Assembly (NCBI GenBank): GCA_964569055.1
Contig: CAZMSZ010000057.1
Span: 1-26,926, forward strand
Direction of reading: 5' to 3'
Length of the DNA stretch: 26,926 bases
Source of the DNA: JAWLGW01 sp964569055
GTDB lineage: Bacteria > Planctomycetota > J058
How positions within the stretch are numbered: position 1 is the first letter of the stretch; each line of letters starts with the position of its first letter. Positions 15,783 through 22,705 of this stretch are shown piece after piece. A program made the translations under genes and the position numbers. The notes below the pieces were generated by a model. That model was not told the DNA's origin and made no database searches. It saw only the letters and a program-made list of their open reading frames with translations.

Positions 15783-17818
15783 GCGGCCGGATCCTGGTCG
15801 TCGACGACAGCCTGACCGTGCGCATGGACCTGCTCCACGCGCTCGAGGGCGAGGGCTACTCGGTCACGCTGGCCAAGACGCTGGGGGAGGCGCGGCTCGA
15901 GCTCGCGCGGACGCGCCCCGACCTGGTCGTGCTCGACGTCACGCTCCCCGACGGCGACGGGGTCGACCTCCTGCGCGAGCTGCGGGCCACCCCGGCGGAC
16001 GTGACGCTCCCCGTGATCCTGCTCTCCTCCCAGGGCGAGGTCGAGGACCGCCTGCGCGGGATCGCGGCCGGGGCGCACGACTACGCGGCCAAGCCCTACG
16101 ACCGGGGCTACCTGCTCTCGCGGATCCGGATGCTGCTCCCGCCCGAGCTCCACCCGGTCGGGCGCTCGCGGGTGCTCATCGTCGAGGACAGCCTCACCTT
16201 CCGCCACGAGCTGCGCGCCGCCCTCGAGGCCGCCGGCTACGAGGTGCTGGAGTGCGCGAGCGGCGAGGAGGGGGTGCGGCTCGCCGCGCGCGAGCGGCCC
16301 GACGCGGTGATCGTGGACGGGCTGCTCGAGGAGGGGATCGACGGCCCCGAGGTGATCCAGCGCCTGCGCCTCGACCCGGCCCTGCGCGAGACACGGTTCC
16401 TGCTGCTCACCGCCTCGCTCGACCGGACGCGCGAGGCGGCCGCCCTGGCGCAGGGGGCCGACGCCACGCTGCGCAAGGACGCGGGGTTCGACCTGGTGCT
16501 GGCGCGGCTCTCCGCGCTGCTGCGCGGCAGGCCGGTCGAGGAGCGCCCGCAGAGCACGAGCCTGTTCGGGCCCAAGCGGGTGCTGGCGGTGGCGACGCAG
16601 CGGGCGGACGCCGACGAGATGCTGCACGGCCTGCGCGGCGACGACTACGACATCGTGGTGGCGGGCGGGCAGGAGGCCGCGCGCGCGCTGCTGAGCGCGC
16701 AGCCGGTCGACTGCGTGCTCCTGATCGGGCCGCCGCGCACCGCCGAGCTGGAGGAGACGCTCGCGGTCGTGCGCGGGTCGCCCGCCTGGCGCGACATGCC
16801 GGTGCTGGTGCTGCACCGCGAGGCCACGCACGACGCGATGCGCGCCGCGATCGAGGCGGGGGCCGACGACTGCCTGGCTGGCCCCGCGGACCTCGCGCTC
16901 CTCGGCGCGCGCGTGCTGGCGCAGCTCCGCCGCAAGCAGCTCGAGGTCGAGGCGCGGCGGATCCGCGACGAGCTGCACCAGCGCGAGCTGGAGCTGGCGC
17001 AGGAGCGGGCGCGCGCCGAGGAGCGCGCCGCGCTGGCGCGGGAGCTCCAGGCGCAGAACCAGGCCTTGAGCGCGCAGAACGTGCAGCTCGAGGAGCGCCT
17101 GCGCCAGGCGCAGCGGCTCGAGTCGCTGGGTCGCCTCGCGGCCGGCGTGGCGCACGACTTCAACAACATGCTCGGGGTCATGCTCGGCTACGTGGAGCTG
17201 ATGCGCGCCCCGCTCCCGGCCGAGCACCCCGACGTGCGCCGGCTCGACGGGATCCGGGCGGCCGGGGCGCGCGCGGTCGAGCTGACCCAGAAGCTGCTCA
17301 CGTTCGGACGCCGCCAGCAGCTCAAGCCCGAGCGGGTCGTGATCGCGGACCTGATCACCGAGGTGACCCCGCTCCTCGAGCGCGGGGTCGGCGCGAGCGT
17401 CCGACTCGAGCTCGAGAGCCGCGGTGGGTCCCACCAGGTCGACGTCGACCGCAGCCTGCTCGAGCAGGCGCTCGTGAACCTCGCGATCAACGCCCGCGAC
17501 GCCATGCCCGGCGGCGGTCGGCTGTCGGTCGTGACGTCGAGCTCGCGGATCGACGACCCGAGCGCCGCGGGCCTGCCGGGGATCGTGCCGGGCGACTACG
17601 TGGTGATCGAGGTCCGCGACACCGGCGAGGGCATGGCGCCCGAGACGGTCGAGCACGCCTTCGAGCCCTTCTTCACCACCAAGCCGGTCGGCCAGGGCAC
17701 GGGCCTGGGGCTCGCGAGCGTCCACGGCTTCGTGACCCAGAGCGGCGGCGCGATCACGATCGACAGCGAGCGCGGCGTGGGGACCTGCTTCACGATCTAC
17801 CTGCCGCGGGCGGCGTAG
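15779..17818 (+). CDS. REC-REC-pseudoREC hybrid histidine kinase, output position of the chemosensory operon
   Basis: This 679-residue cytoplasmic protein has no TM segment. Receiver 1 (4-120) has Asp9/Asp10, phospho-acceptor Asp53 and Lys105. Receiver 2 (129-249) has Glu136/Asp137, Asp180 and Lys233. A third receiver-like fold (266-384) has Gly317 or a neighbouring aliphatic residue where the Asp should be, so it cannot be phosphorylated. A coiled coil (385-445) leads to HisKA with His459 in AAGVAHDFNNML, then HATPase with N-box NLAINARDAMPGGG (567-580), G1 RDTGEGM (613-619), FEPFFTTK (628-635) and G2 GQGTGLGLA (638-646). The GTG start overlaps the cheB stop (GTGA) behind an AGGAGGGGAGG run. 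It stands where wspR, a GGDEF regulator, stands in Wsp operons. Its phosphotransfer target is not encoded next to it. Confidence 0.9.
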   Translation: MSGRILVVDDSLTVRMDLLHALEGEGYSVTLAKTLGEARLELARTRPDLVVLDVTLPDGDGVDLLRELRATPADVTLPVILLSSQGEVEDRLRGIAAGAHDYAAKPYDRGYLLSRIRMLLPPELHPVGRSRVLIVEDSLTFRHELRAALEAAGYEVLECASGEEGVRLAARERPDAVIVDGLLEEGIDGPEVIQRLRLDPALRETRFLLLTASLDRTREAAALAQGADATLRKDAGFDLVLARLSALLRGRPVEERPQSTSLFGPKRVLAVATQRADADEMLHGLRGDDYDIVVAGGQEAARALLSAQPVDCVLLIGPPRTAELEETLAVVRGSPAWRDMPVLVLHREATHDAMRAAIEAGADDCLAGPADLALLGARVLAQLRRKQLEVEARRIRDELHQRELELAQERARAEERAALARELQAQNQALSAQNVQLEERLRQAQRLESLGRLAAGVAHDFNNMLGVMLGYVELMRAPLPAEHPDVRRLDGIRAAGARAVELTQKLLTFGRRQQLKPERVVIADLITEVTPLLERGVGASVRLELESRGGSHQVDVDRSLLEQALVNLAINARDAMPGGGRLSVVTSSSRIDDPSAAGLPGIVPGDYVVIEVRDTGEGMAPETVEHAFEPFFTTKPVGQGTGLGLASVHGFVTQSGGAITIDSERGVGTCFTIYLPRAA

Positions 17819-17845
17819 CTAGCGCAGGGCGAGCGCTTCGATCCG

Positions 17846-17900
17846 CCGATTCCAACCGGCTCGTGCTCGTCTCCGATCTCTGCGGTCGTTGCGCTCTCTG
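17846..17900 (+). repeat. 55-bp direct repeat, left copy, flanking N gap 1
   Basis: Identical over 55 bases to 18001-18055 on the other side of the N run. The same 55-bp length flanks the second gap, which points to contig ends overlapping by an assembly k-mer, not a biological repeat. Confidence 0.9.
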
Positions 17901-18000
17901 NNNNNNNNNNNNNNNNNNNNNNNNNNNNNNNNNNNNNNNNNNNNNNNNNNNNNNNNNNNNNNNNNNNNNNNNNNNNNNNNNNNNNNNNNNNNNNNNNNNN
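17901..18000. other. Assembly gap of exactly 100 Ns (gap 1)
   Basis: One hundred Ns, the conventional placeholder for a gap of unknown size. Both flanks carry the same 55 bp, so the real gap length is probably negative (an overlap). Confidence 0.95.
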
Positions 18001-18055
18001 CCGATTCCAACCGGCTCGTGCTCGTCTCCGATCTCTGCGGTCGTTGCGCTCTCTG
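18001..18055 (+). repeat. 55-bp direct repeat, right copy, flanking N gap 1
   Basis: Exact copy of 17846-17900. Most likely the same genomic bases represented twice. Confidence 0.9.
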
Positions 18056-18117
18056 GGCTCGATCCTGAGCTTCCGATGGCGCAGGACGCTCGCGCCTCTT
18101 GAAAGATCCAGGTTAGA

Positions 18118-18176
18118 AACGGCTGTCGCTGGCCGCGAGCGCCCTCGAGGGCGACAGACCTGGGGCGACAGCCGTT
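18118..18176. terminator. Large hairpin between convergent genes, likely bidirectional terminator
   Basis: AACGGCTGTCGC (18118-18129) pairs perfectly over 12 bp with GCGACAGCCGTT (18165-18176). The loop holds a 14-bp palindrome CGCCCTCGAGGGCG (18140-18153) and a second GCGACAG (18151-18157) that can compete for the same left arm. It sits between the kinase gene ending at 17818 and the one ending at 18228. The following plus-strand sequence is AT-richer but lacks a clean T-run. Confidence 0.5.
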
Positions 18177-18227
18177 CTGGCATTCCTGATTCCCTGTTGA
18201 TATTTCGTATTTCCTCGCCCCTCGCGC

Positions 18228-19814
18228 TCACAGCCCCCGCCGCACATCGCCGAACCGCCGCGAGCGGCGGCCGCTCCCCAGCCCGAGCGCGATCGCGTCG
18301 AGGCGCTCGATCGCCTCGCGCGCGCTCCCGAGGCGGGCCTTGGGCTCCTTGGTCAGCAGCCGGTCGATCAGCTCCTGCAGGCCGGGCGGGACGTCGAGCT
18401 CGGGGGCCGCGCTCCGCAGCGGGAGCGGGTCCTCGACCATGTGGCAGGACAGCCAGCCCGAGACGGTGTTCGACTGGAAGGGGAGCCGGCCGCTGACCAT
18501 CTCGTAGAGCACCATCCCCAGCGAGTACAGGTCGGCGGGCGGGCCGACCGGGTCGCGGAACGCCTGCTCGGGCGAGAGGTACTGGGGCGTGCCGGTCACC
18601 CCGCCCGCGTCGGACTCGAACACCTTGTCCTTGAACTCGCCCAGCTCCTGGATCAGGGCGATCCCGAAGTCCATCAGCTTGGCCGAGGCGCCCCCGGGCG
18701 CGACCAGGATGTTGGCCGGCTTGATGTCCCGGTGCACGATCCCCGCGCCGTGCGCGGCCTCGAGCGCCTGGAGCACCTGCCGGGCGATCGTCAGGCTCTG
18801 GCGCACCGCGATCGAGCCCTCCGTCTGGAGGACGCCCTCGAGGTCGGTCCCGTCGAAGAACTCCATGGCGAGGAAGTGGAAGCCCTGCCCCGTCACGCCG
18901 GCGCCGTACACGTCGATCACGTGCTCGTGGCCGAAGAAGCCGTTGGCCAGGATCTCACGCTTGAACCGCTGCTTGCGCTCCTCGCTGGCGGCCGGCGGGA
19001 GGACCTTGAGCGCGACCGGGCCGTCGCGCTCCTCGTGGTCGGCGAGGTAGACGACCGCCATGGCGCCCGCGCCGACCTTGCCGAGGATCCGGTAGCCCTC
19101 GAGCACGACCCCGACCATGGGGTCGGTGGTGTCGACCCAGTCGGGGATCGCGAAGCGCGGGGCGCGCTCGCCGCGGGTGAGGTCGAGCGCGGCGCGGTCG
19201 AGGATCCCGGTCGCCTCCGCGGCGCTGGGGAAGGCCAGCTCGAGGCGGAACACACCGCTGGGGAGGCGCTCGCGCTCGAGCGCCTCGGCGATCCCGGTGT
19301 CGCTGAGCCGTGCGCTCCCGGGCAGGGGCGCGCCGTCGGCGACCAGGGTGGCGGCGGCCTCGGCGGCGCTGCGCCCGCGGTACGCGTCGAGCCGGGCCTG
19401 CTGGTCGAGGTCGAACGCCCGCTTGGCGCGGTAGCGCAGCCGCGCCTCGGCCTCGGCGTCGAGGCGACCCGCCTCGACCAGGGCCCGCCCCACCGCGGCG
19501 CAGTCGGCCTGCTCGCCCAGCGCGCGGGCCACGCCCGCGACCTGCTCGAGCGGCACGCCCGCCTGCTGGCCGAGCAGGTGCGCGAACAACCCGAGCGCCC
19601 GCGCGCGTTTGTAGCGCTCCACCAGCGCCTGGACCAGCTCCGCCTGCGGGCGCGAGACGTCGCCGCGTCGCAGCAGGTCGCCCAGCAGCGAGCGGAACCC
19701 GGTCTCCTCGCGGTGCACGTCGAGCGCGCGCAGCGCGTCGGCCAAGACGGCGCGCAGGTCGGGTCGCTGCTGGTGGAGGAGCCGCGCGGCGAGGAGGTCG
19801 TCGAACCGGAGCAC
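18228..19814 (-). CDS. Hanks-type serine/threonine protein kinase with a long N-terminal helical extension
   Basis: This 528-residue protein has its kinase domain in the C-terminal half (about 238-510). Visible elements are the glycine loop LGKVGAGAMAVVYLA (244-258), the ATP-anchoring Lys270 in VALKVL, the catalytic loop IVHRDIKPANILV (359-371) with Asp363, DFG (382-384), and TPQYLSPEQ (409-417). The HRD Arg suggests activation-loop regulation. Residues 1-235 are an unusual Ala/Leu/Arg-rich helical region with no TM segment, no recognised domain, and a DxDAEAEARLRYRAK stretch; many bacterial STPKs instead have short N termini and C-terminal sensor domains. The start is GTG at 19814 with a poor SD. 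Monocistronic, convergent with the chemosensory operon. Confidence 0.92.
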   Translation of the reverse strand: MLRFDDLLAARLLHQQRPDLRAVLADALRALDVHREETGFRSLLGDLLRRGDVSRPQAELVQALVERYKRARALGLFAHLLGQQAGVPLEQVAGVARALGEQADCAAVGRALVEAGRLDAEAEARLRYRAKRAFDLDQQARLDAYRGRSAAEAAATLVADGAPLPGSARLSDTGIAEALERERLPSGVFRLELAFPSAAEATGILDRAALDLTRGERAPRFAIPDWVDTTDPMVGVVLEGYRILGKVGAGAMAVVYLADHEERDGPVALKVLPPAASEERKQRFKREILANGFFGHEHVIDVYGAGVTGQGFHFLAMEFFDGTDLEGVLQTEGSIAVRQSLTIARQVLQALEAAHGAGIVHRDIKPANILVAPGGASAKLMDFGIALIQELGEFKDKVFESDAGGVTGTPQYLSPEQAFRDPVGPPADLYSLGMVLYEMVSGRLPFQSNTVSGWLSCHMVEDPLPLRSAAPELDVPPGLQELIDRLLTKEPKARLGSAREAIERLDAIALGLGSGRRSRRFGDVRRGL

Positions 19815-20048
19815 GGGCTGATTCTAAGGGGGCTCGCTCCCGTCGGTCTACTCGCCGGAGGTTGGCTCGGGACCCAAGTCCCTGTCCCTTTGCCGTCAGC
19901 ATTTCGTGCCCGTGCCCGTGCCCGTGCCCGTGCCCGTCTCCGTGCGCGCGGCCCGTGCCCATGCCCCATTTCGAAGCACGGTCGCGCATGCGACCACGCG
20001 CGCGGGCACGAGGCTCGATCCGACAGCCTCTCGCGCCCCCGCCCTCGC
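19815..20048. other. Intergenic region upstream of the protein kinase
   Basis: This 234-bp spacer separates two minus-strand genes. Its notable content is the CGTGCC hexanucleotide repeat and a pyrimidine-rich stretch on the plus strand. No promoter of the kinase could be assigned with confidence. Confidence 0.5.
19905..19934 (-). repeat. CGTGCC hexanucleotide repeat, G-quadruplex-prone on the minus strand
   Basis: Five perfect CGTGCC units in tandem, followed by a degenerate CGTCTC. Read on the minus strand this gives five GGG tracts separated by CAC, which fits the G3-N3 quadruplex rule. It lies 90-120 bases upstream of the kinase GTG and on that gene's coding strand. Confidence 0.8.
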
Positions 20049-20992
20049 CTAACCCAGCGCGCGGCGCAGCTCGGCGGCGCGCTCGGCGTAGCCCTTCAGG
20101 CCCAGGGCGGCCGCGCGCTCGGCGAGCTCGAGGGCCTCGGCCAGCTGCTCCTCCTCGCGCAGGTNNNNNNNNNNNNNNNNNNNNNNNNNNNNNNNNNNNN
20201 NNNNNNNNNNNNNNNNNNNNNNNNNNNNNNNNNNNNNNNNNNNNNNNNNNNNNNNNNNNNNNNNGCCGCGCGCTCGGCGAGCTCGAGGGCCTCGGCCAGC
20301 TGCTCCTCCTCGCGCAGGTGGATCAAGAGGTGCTTGAAGGAGGTGAAGCTGAGGCGCAGCTTCTCGCCGCGGCGGGCGCGCTGCTTGGCCGCCTCCACCA
20401 GCCGGTCGGCGAGCGCGATGTCCTCGGCGCAGGCCGCTATGAACGCGCGGTTGGCGCGGGGGTCGAGGTGGCGGCGGACGTAGGCCCACTCCACCAGCTC
20501 GGAGAGGACCTCGTGGCGCGCGAGCGGGGCGTCGGTCGCCTCGAGCCGCCGCTCGAACTCGCGCAGGCCCGCGCGGATCGCGACGTCGGTCACGTCGCTC
20601 TCCTCGCGCTCCACGTAGGCGTCGGCGATCGCGCTCGCGTCCTCGAGCTCGTCGTAATACGACTCGAACGTGCTGTCCTCCTCGATGTCCTCCACCCGCC
20701 GGTACTTGCCGCTCGGCGGCAGGCGCAGCCCCGCGTCGGCCAGCGCGTCCTTGGCGGCGCGGTAGACCCGCTCGTAGAAGGCGGCGTGCTCCTTGGCGGC
20801 GTGCTCCTCGCGGAACACGTCGAGCTCGCTCAGGGGCCCCTCGTGTCCGCACAGGCAGCGGAGCCGCACCGCGCTGCTGGTGGGGCGGAACACCACCGGG
20901 AACGTGCGTCGGCACAGCCGGCAGTAGAGCCACAGCTCCTGCCGCTTGCCGAGCTCGAAGTCCTGGACGAAGCCGTCGTCGGAGAACGCCAC
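20049..20992 (-). CDS. Hypothetical protein with N-terminal zinc-ribbon-like CxxC/CxC pair, interrupted by an assembly gap artefact
   Basis: I do not recognise the family. As printed, the frame is broken by 100 Ns plus a 55-bp duplication. Removing those 155 bases restores one frame from the GTG at 20992 to the stop at 20049: 789 bases, 262 residues, ending AERAAELRRALG. The N-terminal part has Cys24, Cys27, Cys46 and Cys48 (YCRLC and RCLCGHEG), a probable zinc-binding ribbon. The rest is charged and helical, and the end resembles a TPR half-repeat (LREEEQLAEALELAERAAALG). The start lies 1 base after the stop of the upstream gene (20994), so the two form an operon. Cytoplasmic; function unknown. 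Confidence 0.75.
20110..20164 (+). repeat. 55-bp direct repeat, left copy, flanking N gap 2
   Basis: Identical to 20265-20319 over 55 bases. Both copies encode the same peptide segment (LREEEQLAEALELAERA) of the hypothetical gene in two different frames, which shows one copy is redundant. Confidence 0.92.
20165..20264. other. Assembly gap of exactly 100 Ns (gap 2)
   Basis: One hundred Ns inside a gene. Because the flanks are the same 55 bp and merging them restores the reading frame, no sequence is likely to be missing. Confidence 0.95.
20265..20319 (+). repeat. 55-bp direct repeat, right copy, flanking N gap 2
   Basis: Exact copy of 20110-20164; see the left copy for the reasoning. Confidence 0.92.
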
Positions 20993-20993
20993 T

Positions 20994-21914
20994 TCAGGGG
21001 CTCGGCGCCGCCCCCAGCTCGGCCAATAGGCCGCGCTCCGCCTCGGCGACGACCCGCTGGAAGCGGGCCTGCAGCTCGTCGCGGTCGGCGCCCGGGTGCC
21101 CCTCGACGATCGCGCGCACGCGCTCGATCTCGCGCTCGATCCGCTCGCGGATCCCCTGGGCCACCCGCGGGTCGGTCGCCTGCCGCGGGGCCGCGCCGAA
21201 GCTGCTCACGTAGCGCTGCAGGCGGGCCACCTCCTCCCGCGCGCCGGCGGCCGCGGCCCCAGCGGCGGGGGTGGGCGCCGCGGCGGCGGGCGCGGCGGCG
21301 GGGGGCGCCGCGATCCGCGGCTGCGGCTCGGGCTGCTGCTCTCCGCCGTGGCGCGCGCTCAGCGCGCCCTCGAGGGCGAGCGTGGCGACCTCGCCGTTGG
21401 GGAACGTGATCTCGACCCGGGCCGGGAGCGCGCTCGGCGGCGCGATTCGCAGGTAGGGGCGCCCCTCGCGCAGGAACAGGCTCTGCGTGCTCGGGTCGCC
21501 CACGCGCGCGCGGCTCCAGTCGATCGGCGCGCGCAGGTCGTCGGGCCCGAAGCGGGTCCAGCGCGTCCCCTGCCCCACCTCGAACGCGAGCTCGAGCTCG
21601 AGCGCCTCGGGGACGATCCGGATCCGCCGGTCGCTCCCGAGGCGCTGCCCCGCCTCCTCGGAGAGCTGCGCGCGGATCGAGTAGCTCGGGGAGAGCAGCT
21701 CGCCGTCGTCGACCAGCCCGATCACCTCGAGCAGCCCCACCCCGGGGTCGGCGGTGGCGAGCACGCGTCCCCAGGCCATCGGCTCGAACGAGAACGCGAC
21801 CCGCTCGAGCGGCACCGCGAACTTGCCGTCGACCCCGCGCGCGAGCACGCGCAGCCTGGCCTGGCGGCCGACCTCCATCGCGGGCGGTCCGTCGACGAAC
21901 TCGATCTCGAACAT
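20994..21914 (-). CDS. Hypothetical two-domain protein: beta-rich N domain, Pro/Ala linker, helical C domain
   Basis: I do not recognise this 306-residue protein. Residues 1-185 look beta-rich (MFEIEFVDGPPAMEVGRQARL, then RVEITFPNGEVATLALEG), perhaps two Ig-like or FHA-like sandwiches, but no diagnostic motif is visible. Residues 191-225 are a Pro/Ala/Gln linker, and 226-302 are charged amphipathic helices likely to form a coiled coil. There is no signal peptide or TM segment, so it is probably cytoplasmic. The ATG at 21914 has GGAGG four bases upstream; a longer frame reaching 22106 would be Arg-rich and is unlikely. A TATACT and a 14-bp palindrome lie just ahead. It is probably translated together with the zinc-ribbon-like protein that follows. 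Confidence 0.7.
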   Translation of the reverse strand: MFEIEFVDGPPAMEVGRQARLRVLARGVDGKFAVPLERVAFSFEPMAWGRVLATADPGVGLLEVIGLVDDGELLSPSYSIRAQLSEEAGQRLGSDRRIRIVPEALELELAFEVGQGTRWTRFGPDDLRAPIDWSRARVGDPSTQSLFLREGRPYLRIAPPSALPARVEITFPNGEVATLALEGALSARHGGEQQPEPQPRIAAPPAAAPAAAAPTPAAGAAAAGAREEVARLQRYVSSFGAAPRQATDPRVAQGIRERIEREIERVRAIVEGHPGADRDELQARFQRVVAEAERGLLAELGAAPSP

Positions 21915-22099
21915 GGGCCCTCCGCGCGCGGAGTATAGCCAACGCGCGCGGTGCTCGCGCGCCGCCCGGGGAGCCGCGCCGCGCCGACGCGCGCGCCCGC
22001 GGGCCCGGGTCGCGCTAAGCTGAGGAGCCTCGTCCTTCCTGGGGTTGCGGCCACCGCCCCGGTCCTTCGCACTCGAGCCCCGGCTCCGTCTCCTTCCTG
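21915..22099. promoter_or_regulatory. Divergent intergenic region with -10-like box and palindrome over the SD
   Basis: This 185-bp spacer separates the hypothetical operon (minus) from the sigma-factor operon (plus). On the minus strand TATACT (21937-21932) matches the -10 consensus at 5 of 6 positions. It abuts the perfect palindrome CTCCGCGCGCGGAG (21920-21933), whose minus-strand 3' half is the SD of the gene starting at 21914. No clear -35 was found. No plus-strand promoter or strong SD for the sigma factor was identified. Confidence 0.4.
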
Positions 22100-22705
22100 A
22101 TGGCACGCTCCACCGAGCCCGGTCCGACCTCCTTCGAGGCGCTCCCCGACGCGGAGCTCGTGGCGCGCTGCCTGCGGGCCGGCGAGAGCTACGACCGGGC
22201 GTTCGAGGCGCTGTATCGGCGCTACGCCGACCGCGTGCTCGGGTTCTTGGTCAAGCTGACCGGCGATCGGAGCGCGGCCGAGGACGCGCTCCAGGAGACG
22301 TTCTTGCGCGTCTACAAGGGGCTGGAGCGGTTCGACGGGCGGCGCGAGCTGATCGGCTGGGTGCTGCAGATCGCCCGCTACGTGGCGATCGACGCCTACC
22401 GGGTGGAGCAGAAGGTGCGGCGCCTCGAGGAGGCGCGGGCCAGGCCGGAGCTGCCGCCCGGCGAGGCGCCCGACCCGCTCGAGGCGAGCGAGCGCGCGCG
22501 GCTGGTGGACGAGGTGCTCGAGGGGCTGTCCCTCGACGACCGCTCGCTCCTGCTGCTGCGCCACTACGAGGGCATGACGTTCCGCGCGATCGGCGAGGTG
22601 ATCGACTGCTCGGCGCGGACCGCGCAGAACCGGGTCGAGGCGGCGGCGCGGCGCTTCCAGCAGGCGCTCGCGACGCGGCACGGGCTCGAGGGAGGGGACC
22701 TGTGA
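22100..22705 (+). CDS. ECF-type RNA polymerase sigma factor
   Basis: This 201-residue protein has only the two domains of extracytoplasmic-function sigma factors. Region 2 (35-102) contains FEALYRRYADRVLGFLVKLTG, AEDALQETFLRVYKGLERFDG and WVLQIARYVAIDAYR. Region 4 (135-190) contains LDDRSLLLLRHYEGMTFRAIGEVIDCSARTAQNRVEAAARRF-type helix-turn-helix sequence (146-187). The linker (105-132) is charged and Pro-rich. The ATG at 22100 has a weak SD. The gene overlaps the following anti-sigma gene by 4 bases (GTGA), so the two products are made together. Such factors usually autoregulate, but I could not find a typical GGAAC/GTC-type promoter upstream. Confidence 0.93.
   Translation: MARSTEPGPTSFEALPDAELVARCLRAGESYDRAFEALYRRYADRVLGFLVKLTGDRSAAEDALQETFLRVYKGLERFDGRRELIGWVLQIARYVAIDAYRVEQKVRRLEEARARPELPPGEAPDPLEASERARLVDEVLEGLSLDDRSLLLLRHYEGMTFRAIGEVIDCSARTAQNRVEAAARRFQQALATRHGLEGGDL

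Larger units (their letters stand above)
17819..18227. other. Intergenic region between convergent genes, containing an assembly gap
   Basis: No gene is supported here. The 409 bases include 100 Ns, a 55-bp duplication flanking them, and a long hairpin near 18118-18176. If the duplicated ends are merged the true spacer is about 254 bp. After the hairpin the sequence becomes AT-richer (TTGATATTTCGTATTT, 18197-18212). Confidence 0.7.

Noticed and set aside
14930..17725. Very long open frame on the minus strand opposite cheB and the hybrid kinase
   Set aside because: Its sequence is a low-complexity Arg/Ala/Leu/Val string without motifs, while the plus strand encodes complete catalytic domains. 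In GC-rich genes such antisense frames arise by codon composition.
17846..18055. Direct repeats flanking the N run as target-site duplications or attachment sites of a mobile element
   Set aside because: The repeat length is exactly 55 bp at both gaps, no integrase or transposase is present, and merging the copies restores a reading frame at the other gap.
19905..19934. The hexanucleotide repeat as a CRISPR array or origin iterons
   Set aside because: Units are 6 bp with no spacers, and no cas or replication gene is nearby.
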